From NCBI GenBank assembly GCA_021234155.1, contig JAJEKV010000072.1, positions 6,759,335 through 6,823,334 on the forward strand: 64,000 nt of DNA, given 5' to 3'. This document shows, piece by piece, positions 22,365 through 34,306 of the stretch. Made by a program: the position numbers and the translations under genes. A model generated the notes under the pieces. It did no database searches. It was not told where the DNA came from and saw nothing but the letters and a program-made list of their open reading frames with translations. Position 1 is the first letter of the stretch; each line of letters begins with the position of its first letter. Source of the stretch: Isoetes taiwanensis. Taxonomy: Eukaryota > Streptophyta > Lycopodiopsida > Isoetales > Isoetaceae.

Positions 22365-23500
22365 AATGTTGGATCTTTGGGGGCAGATTACAGATTGAGT
22401 TGAGATTTTGAAATTATAATGTTAATGGTCTTTCTTTCAGAGACATCTGGAGATGCTATCTTCAAGAGGATGAGTAGTATGTAGAGGCTTGGTGGTATGA
22501 AGGTGCTAAAGGAAAATGTTCCATGTGAGCAATGGAAGCAACTTTTGACGATGTTGAGGTAAGGGTTTCCTTGTGGCATGTCTAATAAGATGGATAGCAT
22601 TTGTACTTCTAAGGTCAAGTTTTGATTTGAGCTAGATCTATCCTAGATTTGAAAATTTGGGATCACAGATTGATTCACTAAACCTATAATCGACCCATGA
22701 GAACATGGGTTAAATTTTAGAAGGGGAGACTGTAACGGGCCTGGCCCCCTATGGTCTAGTATACATATTTGTGCATGGTACGTACATGAGTTGCATGCGT
22801 CATGAGGCATGGATGCAGCATGCACATAAGCAAGAGTTTGCTTCTTTGGCAAAGGATTCTAGCAGAGGATTTGTGGAGTCTTTTGGAGGATTTTTGCAGG
22901 AGGTTTTGCAGAGCTAAGAAGGCTAGAGAAGGATTGCACTAGAGGGATTAGCTGAAGACGCCGGAGCCTAGTACGACATCAATCGTTCTTCGTATCAGGT
23001 GGGGTTTTGTTGTGATTCTTTAGGTTGTATAGGCTGCCATCATTAGCTTGTGAGAATCACTTGGAAATGATAACAATTGGAAAATTGAATGGAGTTTATC
23101 GTGTTTGCAAAGGCGTTTAAACAAGGAAGCTAACAAAAAGAGATCCAGATAGCAAATAGCATGCCGAAATGTGTGCTAGCTTTTCAAGGCAATAGCTCAG
23201 ACGATTTTAGGATTCAAGTGGGGTGGAGCCAGCGGATAAGAGTAGCTATAAACTAGGAGGATAAGATAGCTGCTGAATTGGTATGGTTTTTGCCGCTTAC
23301 TGGTGTAATCACTTCGCGCATATTGTGATGATATGTTAGTGCACAAATTAAAAAAATGTGGTTGGTTCACTACACTGCCTATCCGTAGCTACCAAGGCTA
23401 TTAATGTTGTAACCTCTGTATGTTTTTCTCGGCCTGGGTCTGGCCGAATTTGCAGAGATTTGGAACAACAAACAATATTTCATTAATTTAATAAGTAACA
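22365..23500 (+). mobile_element. Internally deleted LTR retrotransposon remnant (Ty3/gypsy-like ends)
   Basis: About 365 bases downstream of the primer-binding site a purine tract (AGAAGGGGAGAC, to 22730) is followed by TGTAACGGGCC, a typical start of a plant Ty3/gypsy LTR. The presumed 3' LTR runs from 22731 to roughly 23500; its end is uncertain. No gag or pol remains between the two signals, so this is a LARD- or TRIM-like derivative or a large deletion. Confidence 0.5.
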
Positions 23501-24132
23501 AAGCATGGAAAGCTGCCATTTTTCTCTGGTACATGTTGCATGGGAAGTGTGATATTTATTGGGTTCCTGCTAGTTATAAAATGGTGTAAAATGAACTACT
23601 AGCTCAAGGTATATTTAATTGCTGGCCACGAATCCTTTTAAGAGAAAAATGTGAACATGTTGACGGCAATGAATTCACCAACATTGTGTCTATTCATGGG
23701 TGAAATTAAAGAACTTGCTACTGCTTTCCTTGAAAAGCAACTTGCTCTTGAAAATGATAAAATTCCTATGATCCTCGAAATTAGCCTATAAGAGGACGGT
23801 TCGTCCATTTCAATTTCATTTCTTGTAGGGAGACTTTAAAAAATGCTTTTGTGTTCTCATGTATTTATGAAAACACCTTTAAATGCCAAAATGCCACAAA
23901 TTTAGGTAGCAATGCACTCAAAAGAGGCTTGAGCAGCAATGGACAGAAGAGAAGGCACCATTGTATCCCCTTTACAATCGGTTCTTCTCAATTGACACCT
24001 CTGTATCCAGTTTACAATCGGTTCTTTTCAGCAGCGATGGACATAAGAGAAGGCATCATTGTATCCCCTTTACTTTCGGTTCCTCTTATCACTGGCACTC
24101 TTTTGATATCTGCTTTTCCCTCTTCCGCTTAG
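23501..24132. repeat. Flank with a tandem CAATTGACACC / CCCCTTTACAATCGG repeat
   Basis: 23930-24100 contains two to three imperfect units with GACACC, TATCCCCTTTACAATCGGTTCTT and ATGGACAGAAGAGAAGGC. Related units reappear at 31703-31790, directly after the LINE tail, so the LINE inserted into this tandem repeat. No gene is seen at 23501-23850. Confidence 0.6.
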
Positions 24133-26700
24133 CAAAGCCAGCCCCCTGAGGTTCAAGAATTAGCTTCTGGTGGGAAGAAGTACCATCCGTAAGTCTCTCT
24201 GGATCCCTCCCCGGCGCCCGGTACTACGGATCCTATGACTCCCAATGACCGGGTATCGCCAGTGTCACCCGTGGTCGTAACGCTTCGAGATGGCCTCGTG
24301 ACAGACGACCCTGGCCGCCTAACCCTGGGCACCAAGGGAAGGCGGCTCGTCAGTACGTACGTCTCGGCTTCGTCGCCTCGTCTCGTGTTGCATCAGCTTG
24401 GCATGAGGCCGAGTGTGACATGAGTCCCATGGTGATCCGGGCGGCCGCCCTGCCTAAACCAATCATATCGGTCCCTAGACTGCCCCATTACTGGAGCGGC
24501 TCGGCTTCAAAACCGTACGTGGGGCTCCCGCCTCATGCGATTCCTCAAAGAAGACAAAGGGTTAGGGGGGTTATGTTGCTTGGCGACTTTAATGTACGCG
24601 ACAGGAGCCGAAAGCGGTGTTCCAAAATTTGAGCCCCCGGCAGAGGCGCCTTGCGTTGAACCCCGCAGAGGTGGCTTGGTCAAGGATGTCGGCGGCACGC
24701 CATATTTCGATGCTATGGCGGCGTTATTATTCTTGCCGGGTAGTATCTTTGACTGGTTATTTGTAATGGGTTGGCACAATGGCCGTCTTCCACCGCCGCA
24801 CTTGTAGACAGGAGAACCAAGGGGGCGGCTCCAATGTGGTGGATTATCTGGCTGGTTGAGGAATGGGATTTGCACGGTTACTCATTTTTCCATCGGAACA
24901 GACACTCGGGACGAGGAAGTGGACTCGGACCACCGCCCCTATACATGCATCTCCATTGGGAGGCCCCGTGCATCTATGCCTCAACCCAGGGTGCCCCAGC
25001 AAGCGCTGGACTACGACCGTCGCGAGGGACCTATGCCCACCGCTTGAGCATGATCCGGGCGGGGCTGGCTGCAACTCCCCACACTTAAACAAAGAAATGC
25101 GCACCGGTGACTCACACCTTCGAAAGCTGGCGAAAAATGCCCGGGAGAGGCTCGCCACGGCGAACCCCGCACTACCACCTTCCCCGCGAAAGCGGATGGT
25201 TTGATGATGAGTGTCGGGGAGCTCAAACGCGACACTCTCAGGCAAGTCATTGATCCCACCTCCCCCCCAGGCCATCGGTCAATACCGCTCCTTTCTCAAG
25301 AACAAGAAGGCCACATACCTCGCAGCAGCATCAAAGAATGATGTTTGGTCTCCGGATCGGCACCCCGGGACATTCGGAGAAGGGTCTTGAGCAAGCCTAC
25401 ACGACCCCACGGGGAACATCACCCTGAGCAATGGGTACGGTAATTGCAACAGCTTTTACGACTTCGGGGGGCCGGTTACACGATCCCTCCACAGATAGGC
25501 ATGGCTGCGGATTTATCACAGAGGGGGATGTCATCATGGGCCTACAACGTCTAGCTAATGGGAAGGCAGCAGATTTAGATGGCATGCAAGCGGAACTTCT
25601 GAAATGGGCTGGGCCTCCACTGGTGCCTGTCCTCACGGCATTGTTCAATAAAGCATTGAGAAGGCTTCCCTCCGCAATGGACCACTAGTAGAGTTGTGCC
25701 CATATACAAAATTTTGGGGACCCTCAATGCCCGACCAACTACCGCAGTACTATTATGGTCAGCTCTCTCTTTGCAAACTGTTGGTGGCATCCTTGAGCGG
25801 GCCGACAATATGGGCAGAGGAAGCGGATGTGCGAGCTCTTACAGGCGCAGGTTTCGCCCAGCCACTCCACCATGGATCATATCTTCACTCTGCGCATACT
25901 GATTGAGGATAGCAGGAATCGCCGGCAGAACCTGTACATGCTTGTTGTTTCGTGGATTTTGCAAAAGCTTTTGACCGCGGTGCCCGTGACAAGCTATGGG
26001 ACCGATGCGGCGGCAAATGGGGACCCCTTGACTTGCAGAATGCAGTATATAGGCTATACGAGGCATGCTCAGGCCGTATCACATCGTCAACACAGCCGGT
26101 AATCAGTAGCATTGGAGTGCGTCAGGGTTGCCCCCTCTCCCCCACACTCTTTGGCCTATACATTGATCAACTAGAAGATTGGCTCTCTGAGCATGGAGGT
26201 GCGGGCGCACATCTCATGCATCACACAATCCGGCAACTCATATATGCTGACGATGTCAACCTTCTGGCCTATACTCCAGAGGACATGCAACGTCACCTGG
26301 ATGCTCTTGACATTTTTTGCTAATTCACTGACATGCGAGTTAACTTAGCCAAAACTAGGGTCCTGCTAGTTGCATCATCCCGTCAGCCAAGGCTTCCCTC
26401 ATTCACTTACCAGGGACAAGAGGTAGAGGTGGCTCCGACCTACAAGTACTTGGGGATCGAGTTCTCAACTACCACCCATTGGGATGCTGCCATCAGGTTG
26501 CGGGTCACGGCGGGTTGGAAAGCACTATATGCCATGCAGAACAACAGCCACAAGGCAGAGTTGTATGCCTGGGGCCACCAGTCAACCTTGTTTTGGGCCT
26601 TGGTCGAGCCGGTCCTTTTGTATGGGGCAGAAGTGTGGGGTCCGGTGATATCCCTCAACACCTGGAATGATCTCGAGCAGGTGCAGAAGGCCTTCCTGGC
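24133..26700 (+). mobile_element. LINE (non-LTR retrotransposon), 5' and central part, frameshifted
   Basis: In order: an APE-type endonuclease (VMLLGDFNVRD near 24570-24605; EEVDSDHRPYTCIS near 24920), a WFDDE/NKKATYLAAASK linker (25195-25340), then reverse transcriptase with LANGKAADLDGMQAELL (near 25550), VDFAKAFD (25955), GVRQGCPLSPTLF (26115) and the catalytic YADD (IYADDVNLLAY near 26240). VAPTYKYLGIEF and EVWGPVISLNTWNDLEQVQKAFLA follow, to 26700. Many frameshifts and stops are present, so it is dead. The coding sequence continues at 30744 after an inserted transposon. Confidence 0.85.
26693..26700. repeat. 8-bp target duplication TTCCTGGC, left
   Basis: Repeated at 30736-30743 on the other side of the inserted element. 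Confidence 0.85.
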
Positions 26701-27389
26701 CCCGGGGACTTCACCATTAAGAACCCGTATAAACCAACTTCGTGACTGGTAGGGGGTTTTTTAATTGGCAAAGGAGTCCGTAGACGGGCGGGTTGGTTGT
26801 ACGAAAAAACTTGTTCTAGCAGTACTCCAAACGTTAGAGGTGGTGGGCGGGAAATGGCGCTCCCGCATGGATCCGGGTAGGGGTATAGGGCTTCTTATTT
26901 GGATCGACAGGCGGGTTGGTTGTAGAAACCTCCGTTTCTTCCGGCATTTTAGCTTCGGAGCTCAGTATATTTTGGGCAAAAAGCTATCCAGATAAAAAGC
27001 ATGCAGGGTTTCTATGTTTCATGTCTGGTTAGACGGTGCAGTCACAGGTCTGTGAATCAGATTGTACATCTTTCTGTGTTGTGCATTTTTTGTTGTAGAT
27101 TCTTGCTTGATCTTTGACGTTTCTTGCTTTTTCTGTATCTGCTGAAGAAGTTTAAAATATCCAACAACAAGTTTTGAACAAGGGATTAATCGATGGCAGC
27201 AAAAGGAACCGAACCATTCATTCTAGAATGGGACTCGCAAGAAACCAACAAACCGCCCGATAGGCTTCTCATTCATCTCAGCAGATTTTCTACAATGGTG
27301 GACAGTGGGTCGCCGCACACATGCGAACTACCCACGAAAAATAAAGGGAAAATCCAATTATATCATTTGGACCCCCAAAAAATACAATG

Positions 27390-27520
27390 TTAATAGATGA
27401 GTGGCTGATGTACCTGCCGAAAGCTTATCACCGGGATTAAAAAACCCCACCCTTTCGGATTTTCGAGGAAAAACCCTAGTGATAAGCCTTCGGCAAGGGG
27501 CTTAGACAAACGTAAGGCAT
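27390..27520 (-). mobile_element. LINE 3'-UTR fragment with long stem-loop
   Basis: GGGATTAAAAAACCCC and TTTTCGAGGAAAAACCC match the 3' UTR block of the LINE at 14390-14470. The core is enclosed by a 17-base stem (TGCCGAAAGCTTATCAC at about 27416-27432 pairing with the stretch ending near 27497) with one mismatch. Confidence 0.6.
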
Positions 27521-29930
27521 AGAATCGCTCCCAAAAACCCCCGCATGGAGAAGTCGAAACAGATGCCGCTCGCCAACCTGAACCTGCACATCACCAACAC
27601 AACAAACGAGACAACACAAACATACCAGAGAAAGCGTCACCCAGAGGGTGGAAAAAAAGCATCACCCAGCGGGTGGAAAAACATGATAAACAGAAACTTG
27701 TACAAAATACAATAAACAAAGAAGGGGGGGAGGGTGAGTTCAAAGAGAATAAGGTACTGCTGAGAGAAGAGGAAGCGCCGATGAGACGTGGATGCGAAAA
27801 CGCGCCTGAAATAGCGAACTCCCAACCAAAACGGGCATGCGCCGCCCGCATGCATGCATGACATGCATGCTCGTCCCATTCTAGAATGGCGATCCGATGT
27901 CTCGGATCGATGCGATTTTGGGTGAGATCTGTTGGCAGAAGACAATTTTTGTAAGCTGCATATCCATTCTGTTTTAGGTTTTGTTTGGGTTCGTATTTAT
28001 AAAGGATATTTTGCAGCTTGCAGAGGACTATAGGACCGATCACAGATAAATACTTCTGAAGGGGCGAAACTGGTAAATCATGCTAACATTGTCATTGTCG
28101 TTTTCTTTCTTGCACCGAGCGGTGATAATATTCCTCTTACCACTACCCGCTAATAATCTGGACGAATTTTCCTCCTCAGCTTTCCATCGTTCTTCAAAAT
28201 GCAAAAACAAGGCAGAGCTTCATTTGACAGCACCTTTAGGCACGCAGCTCATCTGGCAGTGAGTAGGTGATAAGGTTTGGATGAAACTGCTTGAAGATCC
28301 CTGGTGCAGGGCAGGGTTTTTATAAGATGTTGTTTTCATGATCCTCCTTTTATCTGTGAAGTTTTATTGAATGATCTTGCTTAGTTTCTTTCTAGGGATT
28401 GTGGTCTGAAGAATCGATGTCCTGCAACAAGCTGATAAGAAGTAGCATTCTGTTCTGAAAGTTTTCTTTGCTGCAGGGTAAACATTATTACTTGTTGGTG
28501 GTATAGGGCAAGATGCAGTATATTCAACTGATACTCTTTTGCTTGAATAGAAAGGGTCCTCAGTTTCTTCTCATTTCATCTTCTGAAATACCTGGAGGTT
28601 TTCTTTGAATAGTTTTCTCTTTAAGTTTGCTCTCTCTGGTCGGATGTTCTTTTCCAAAGGCTCTTTTTTTTTTTACCTGTTAGTCGTTCATTTTTTACTA
28701 TACAAGGTTCATTTTTTGAGCATCCTCTAGAGTACTGGATTGCATAAGGATAGAGCAATGGAGATCAAGCTATGCAGGTACTACTTCACTATTCTCATCG
28801 TTTTTGTTCTTTTGTCTAATTACATGAGAACATGCAAGTACAATGTTCTCTAAAAATATTGTTTTTTTCTTTATGTTTACAGATAGAATGTACACTTTCT
28901 TTTGCAGCATATTGAGCAACTGGACTTTTACGTGGAGAGCCATGGCATTGCTTATTATGTATCATTCCAGAATAGCAAGGTATTGGCGCTTCTTTGCATT
29001 TTTGATATTTTTGCAAATGAACTATAGAGAATGTAAAGGATATTCTGCCCGGGTCCCAAATGTAGCATTTATAAATTTAGAAATGAATGTTGTCTCCTTT
29101 TTTGTGCTATACGAGTTTTTTGTGCTATAAGAATTTTTGTGCCTATATTTTCAGATATGTTTTCCTGACGTTTTCTAGCTACATAAGCCTCTGATGTTAA
29201 CTGTTTTATTGTATTAGTTATAAGCAGACTTAAGGGGATGGAATGCTACTTCAAATGATTACACGTGAAGCATATGAAGTGTGCTTTAACCTCTAAACAG
29301 TCTTCAAAAGTGCTATTCTTTAGCCACAACCAAGAAAGATCCAGTAAAGACATTTATAAAATGGCATTGATCAAGAATTTTTGTGGTGACTTTCTACCTG
29401 GATTTTGATCATAAAATTTCTTTCATTTTTGTTCTTTGTTTTGTTCTTCTTAGGACTTAAGTTCTATATAGGTACAATGCTATAATTATATTTAGCTGTA
29501 TGCATTTAACTATGTATAAAGTAGCAGTCATGTTTGAGCCTTTGTGGAACTTTCTAGGGTTCAAATCCCTTGGAGCTACAACCGAACAATTATACCAGAA
29601 TGTGAGTTATGGAAAGGCTGGAAGAGATGGGATGTTCTGGAAGGATGACGTTTTCAGTCCAGGCAATAAGCTTTTACATCCATGTATCCATGGCATGAAT
29701 GACGATTTTTAAGTCTTTTAATTATTGCACTTTTATTCTTTTCATTCCACTAAGGGAGCTATATCTATGACTCGTGTTGGCATTGTGAAATATTGCAACA
29801 ATTGTACATTGTCAATGTGAATGACAAGTCACCTCTTATAAGTTAGCATTGTCAATGAATTTATATCATATAGACCAATTTATATAAATTTATAGAGGCT
29901 CACATAGACATATGCCTTATACATGCGCGG
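27521..29930. other. Interior of the TIR element, possible captured exons not identified
   Basis: Intron-like T-rich tracts and AG acceptors are frequent. An open stretch near 28480-28560 reads LLVGGIGQDAVYSTDTLLLE, reminiscent of a kelch repeat but too short to call. An open frame at 29500-29712 (70 codons) is not recognised. No transposase motifs are seen. Confidence 0.35.
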
Positions 29931-30440
29931 TATAGACATACGCCTTTCATATGCGCGGCAACGCCGGGCACATGCTTCTTATTTGTACATTGCAAGGACA
30001 TAGGTTATTTGCCATAGATTATGATGTTATCGGTTATGATGTTATAGGTTATGATTTTATTTGCCATAGGTTATGATGTTAACCTCCCTTTTATTTGCCA
30101 TAAGTGTTACCATAAGGGTTAGGACCATAACTACCATAAGGGTTAGGACATTACAAACCATGAAAACCATTGGCCAACATTTCAACATCCATATGCCAAC
30201 ATTATAAACCATTGACCAACATTTCAACATTATAACACATTGGCCAACATTGGCTAATAATTGTGAAGCTATTTGATCTTGTTGATCTTGCCTTATCAAC
30301 TTTGTAGGGCAATTGATAATTCAACTCCCTAATCAACTTAGATCCCCCTTTTAACCTTGCATTATGATGTTAATCCCCCTTTTAACCTTGCATTTAATAT
30401 GGGCTTCTATTTGAATAATCAAACTCCAAACCCCTACAAC
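29931..30440 (-). other. Helitron-related hairpin sequence and simple repeats
   Basis: GCGCGGCAACGCCGGGC (about 29945-29961) followed at a distance by TACATTGCAAGG matches, on the minus strand, the subterminal sequence of the Helitron at 13700. No clear CTRR end is seen, so it is a decayed relative. 30010-30260 contains low-complexity GGTTATGATGTTA, CCATAAGGGTTAGGAC and TTGGCCAACATT repeats. Confidence 0.45.
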
Positions 30441-30735
30441 AAACTAGCTTAGCTAGCTCTTGTAATGACTAAAAAAATATTCAAAAAATGATGTGTTACC
30501 ATATGTGCTACAAGGGCTAGGACTTTTCTTATGGTGTCCAGTATATGTATGGGAAAGGGTATATGGATTGCTAGTTGGGACTGGAGTACATGTACGGATA
30601 AGGGGCCAAAAATTAAAATTCATATGTACGTAAAGTTGGGGGGTTTCGCCGCAAAAAGCCGTATACAGGGGGGTTTCAGTCGACCCCTTGCACGCACATG
30701 CCATATGCTCTATATAAAGGGGTGAAGCCCCCGGG

Positions 30736-30743
30736 TTCCTGGC
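30736..30743. repeat. 8-bp target duplication TTCCTGGC, right
   Basis: Partner of 26693-26700. Confidence 0.85.
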
Positions 30744-31625
30744 ACGGGCCCTGGGGGTGAAGTCCACAGTTCCATACCAGATCCTACTCTAGGAGACAGG
30801 CTTTCCACCCCTTCGACGGGCTGCATTAGAACGCCATATCGTTTACTTCCAAAAGGTGGTCACTATGGCTGATACACGCTTGCCCCACCTTGCTTTGGCC
30901 ATGGTGATGGGTCCCCAATGCCTGAAATCCTGCTGGAAAGACAAGCAAGCTCAGTGGTTCTCACGCTGGGGTGTGCAGGCAAACAGATGCGTCCAGGTCA
31001 GGACAAAGAAAGATCGCAAGGCACTTAAGCTGTACCTAGATGCTACTTTCCTTCGCAAGCTCTGGGATGCCGATGCTCTGACGCACATTAAGCTGGCACA
31101 CTATCATCAGCAAGTCAATCCTAGGCTCATTGTACACCTAGCTGCCCATGAAGAAGCGCAGACTTATAGCTTCCATTCGCACGGGTGCACATCGCCTCCG
31201 CATTGAAACAGGGCGTTGGGCTCGGGAAGCACGAGAGCAAAGGCTTTGTCAGTGTTGCCACCAGGGCGCCATTGAGGATGAATGTCATGCCCTCCAGATC
31301 TGCCCAGCATTTGCCCATATTCGAGAGCGATATGTTCGATTACTAGTGCCTGGCCAGCCGTTGCATCAGTTATTGTACAGCATAAGTCGGTTTGTTGGGG
31401 TCATACCTCCAGGAGGTTATGGTTGCACGAACTCATTTGTGTCCTACGGGACGGTATTGAACTGTCCTATACAATGTACAAAATAAGTGCAAAGATACTT
31501 ATTATTGCTAAGGTTTTCCCTCGAAAACCCTTCTGGTGGGGTTTTTAATCCCGTCGATGCACACGCTTGTCGCTCTCTTTTTGTTTGGGTCCCATAGGCC
31601 AATTGGTCTCCGTGGACGCTAAAAA
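30744..31625 (+). mobile_element. LINE 3' part (C-terminal zinc motif and 3' UTR)
   Basis: Continues the frame interrupted at 26700. It includes ALERHIVYFQKVVTMAD (30820-30870), a central open frame to 31206 and, in the next frame, KKRRLIASIRTGAHRLRIETGRW followed by CQCCHQG, EDECHA and C in AFAHIRERY (31148-31345). This is a CxxC...H...C zinc-like motif found at the C-terminus of many plant LINEs. The 3' UTR contains TTTTCCCTCGAAAACCC, and the end GGTCTCCGTGGACG is shared with the copies at 9950 and 14330. Confidence 0.8.
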
Positions 31626-31702
31626 TCTATTCTATTCTATTCTATTCTATTCTATTCTATTCTATTCTATTCTATTCTATTCTATTCTATTCTATTCTAT
31701 TC
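31626..31702 (+). repeat. (TCTAT)n LINE tail
   Basis: About 15 perfect TCTAT units follow the LINE 3' end directly. Other copies have (AAGG)n or GAATT-type tails instead. Confidence 0.9.
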
Positions 31703-32716
31703 TTAATTGACACCTCGATTCTTCTCAATTGACACCAGTTATCCCCTTTACAATCAATTCTTCTCTATTGACACCAATTAGGGTACCTTCGCACTCGTCA
31801 TTAAGTTAGAAGTAATTTTTTGGGTTGCCCCTAGGGGGGCAAATCCTCGCTTATGTGGGTTTTTGGCATATTCTAGGTATATGCTGGAATATACCTAAGA
31901 TATATCGGTAACTACTCCAAACCTATTGTTCCCTGTAAATTGGCGGTCACCTGCGTTCTAGATCACGGATGTTTGAACTGGCTAACTGGCATGGCAGGCC
32001 GAAGCTCCAATCTTGCATTCCAACAGGCTAATCTGGGATACCGAGTGCTTGCATGTGATTTTGCATCGAGTAGATTAGAATAGATGAGATTGATCGAGTA
32101 GGTTAGCTTAACAGGTGATTGTTGTTCATCCCTCCCATTTGATTGCATCCCTCCCATCTGGTACTATGGCAAAAATGAGTTTGGAAGAACGACTTTGGGG
32201 CTTCGAAATCGAAGTACGGAACAACTCAAAATGCTTCTCACAGAAGGTTTTCCTTTATTTTATGATTAAGTCTGATGGGGATGCTCAGAAAAAAAATTAA
32301 AAGAATTGTTGTCTTAGATCCATACTCTTGCTCAAGAGTTCATAGGTATAGCTTCATAGTTGTTTAATGGATTAAGGTGCTTTTCCTCTTAGTATGAGTG
32401 TTAGTATGAGTGCAGGGATAGTACGGTGTTGCACGGTGTTGCTTGTGTGTCAAGGAGTGCAGACGGTTAAGTATGCTATTCCTGTGGACATAGATAATGC
32501 TCCCCAGGTTGTGCATTGTTCCTTGGAGAAAATACTTCGCTTATCCATAGGATTTCTGAAGCATGTTTCAAGGTATGCTAGTATTCTTTTTAATTGTTAG
32601 TCATCTCAGATGTTTGTTAGTCTGAGATGTTTCATGTGGTCTACAGATCATGACTGCATTAGCGGGTTGCAAGTACATAGAAAAGTCTATTTCTGCGGAC
32701 ATAGATAGCAAGGTTA
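31703..32716. other. Flank with tandem repeat remnant and exon-like pieces
   Basis: 31703-31790 repeats the CAATTGACACC units seen left of the LINE. 31817-31845 is a GGGTTGCCC...GGGGGGCAA hairpin related to those at 37990 and 42441. 32394-32576 (plus) is open for about 60 codons (VKYAIPVDIDNAPQVVHC) and ends at a GTATGC donor-like site; a similar stretch occurs at 36725-36800 beyond the next element. The gene is not recognised. Confidence 0.4.
32714..32716. repeat. TTA target duplication, left
   Basis: Partner of 36723-36725. Confidence 0.65.
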
Positions 32717-33131
32717 GGGTCTATTCAGACACACCGTTAAGTTAGGTTTAGTTAGAGTTTTTAACTACGACCTACTTCACACCAGCATTTAAGTTAGCAT
32801 TATGTAGTTATGAGCCGTTAAACTTTTTTTTCAACTAAAAACACTAATGGGATATTCCTTCACACTCAAAATCATGGTTAGTATATTGTTAACAAAATTT
32901 TAGACTGAAAGTTAAAGTGACCTATACAAGGTCACAATAGCCGCACTTAGCGATGGCGATTACTGCGGGGGAACGACGAGAGGCCGAGCAACCCATTGAC
33001 AGAGCTGTGGGGGCATCAAAGTAGCCATGAGAATGAAGGTGCGGAAGATGAACATGTAAAAAAGTCTCTATTTTTTTTCCCTGTTTTGTATTATTTCGTT
33101 GATGAATACGTGACAACAAATTTCTTGGGAC

Positions 33132-34298
33132 CAGGGTATTTTTTAGTGGCCCCGGCGGGCCAGTTGGCCACACATTCATATTTTTTCAGAAATGGTTGGC
33201 TACGCCAGAGTAGGATACGTTCATGCCCTGGCCGAAGGGTAGTGGCCAGTTCAAAACACGAATTTGTACATTTTACTCGTTTAATAGCCAATTCGATATT
33301 TACTAAATTCGGCTAGGCACGGGGTGTGGCCAATTCGATTTTTTGTACGTGGGAAAAAACTTATCGAGGTAGCCAATTAGAACCTAAGGTAAATTTTAAT
33401 GGGTAAGGGGGTGGCCATATTACATCTCGACCACATGTCCATCTAAGAATCGCCACTTATAGTCCTCTAGGATTAGGGTTTCATATATATTTTTTAATTT
33501 GACCGAGCTAGCATCAGAAACTGCCCCTTCATATAGGTTTAGTTTATTCTACCCTGTCGAGCCTGTGTTTTTCCTGTTCTTCTCGTATGCATTTGTTTCG
33601 TTGTTCATGTGAATATAAATATAAATGGGATGTTAGTCTCTAAATATGAATGGGATGATAATTTTAATATTATATTTTATTGTCATTTGTGGAGCACTCC
33701 CGATTTGTATTCACAATTTGGTTGAGATGGAGTCTACAATCTAAGCTTTAGCTTCATCAATTCAAAGTTAGTTCTTACCCTATTCAATTGTGCAAAATTA
33801 TTCAGATGTGCAAAAGTAGTTGTTGATGCCAATCATCAAATTTATGCAGCATGGAGGGAGCTTCACAAAAGAGAATAAATGAGCTCTTGGGACCTGCAGC
33901 ATCAAGGACAAAGCAAGATCACTATATCATCATCTACGTCCACTTTCATAGGCCAAATTGAGGGTCTTGATGAAGGCTATGAATTTCTAGATGATAGGGA
34001 CTATGATCCAAAGCAATTTGAATGTATTATTTGGGGAAGATGCCTAGATGGTTGTTGCCAACATCATGTTTTCACTACCAAAGCATGTTCCTATCTTAAC
34101 CAACACAAATTTGCTCGTAGCCAATTTGTTAATGTAGCAAAATAAAAATATCATAGTTGCGCCAGTTCAGTTACGCCATCTTAGCAAGAAGGTGCAAAAT
34201 ATCGCCAGGCCAAACTACGCCAAGTTATTTATTCTACATGGCCAGTAGCCAGTTGTTTCTGCCCCTATAAAAACATAGGGCGCTTAAAAAATACCCTG
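33132..34298. mobile_element. Nonautonomous hAT transposon, 1167 bp, nested in the Harbinger-like element
   Basis: Perfect 14-base inverted ends CAGGGTATTTTTTA, flanked by the 8-base duplication CTTGGGAC (33124-33131 and 34299-34306). CAGGG ends plus an 8-bp duplication are diagnostic of hAT. Subterminal TGGCCAATT/GGCCAGTT and TACGCCA motifs recur near both ends. An open frame at 33879-34145 (88 codons) is Asp/Gln-rich in the middle and unrecognised; there is no transposase. Confidence 0.85.
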
Positions 34299-34306
34299 CT
34301 TGGGAC

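Larger units (their letters stand above)
26701..30735. mobile_element. 4035-bp TIR DNA transposon (hAT-like by target duplication), inserted in the LINE
   Basis: Left end CCCGGGGACTTCACC and right end (reverse complement) CCCGGGGGCTTCACC form 15-bp inverted repeats with one mismatch, flanked by the 8-bp duplication TTCCTGGC. Removing it restores the LINE frame (VQKAFLA then RALGVK). An 8-bp duplication points to the hAT superfamily, but the ends lack the usual CAGGG, so the superfamily is open. No transposase is recognised. It holds a LINE 3'-UTR piece (27390-27520), a Helitron-like hairpin (29935-29995) and unidentified possible captured exons. Confidence 0.8.

Noticed and set aside
22731-23500. 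A complete LTR pair
   Set aside because: No sequence left of the primer-binding site matches the presumed 3' LTR, so a full LTR element could not be supported.
24844-25275. Minus-strand 143-codon open frame
   Set aside because: Opposite strand of the GC-rich LINE endonuclease region.
28480-28560. Kelch-repeat protein exon
   Set aside because: Only about 20 residues resemble a kelch strand and a stop follows; too weak to annotate.
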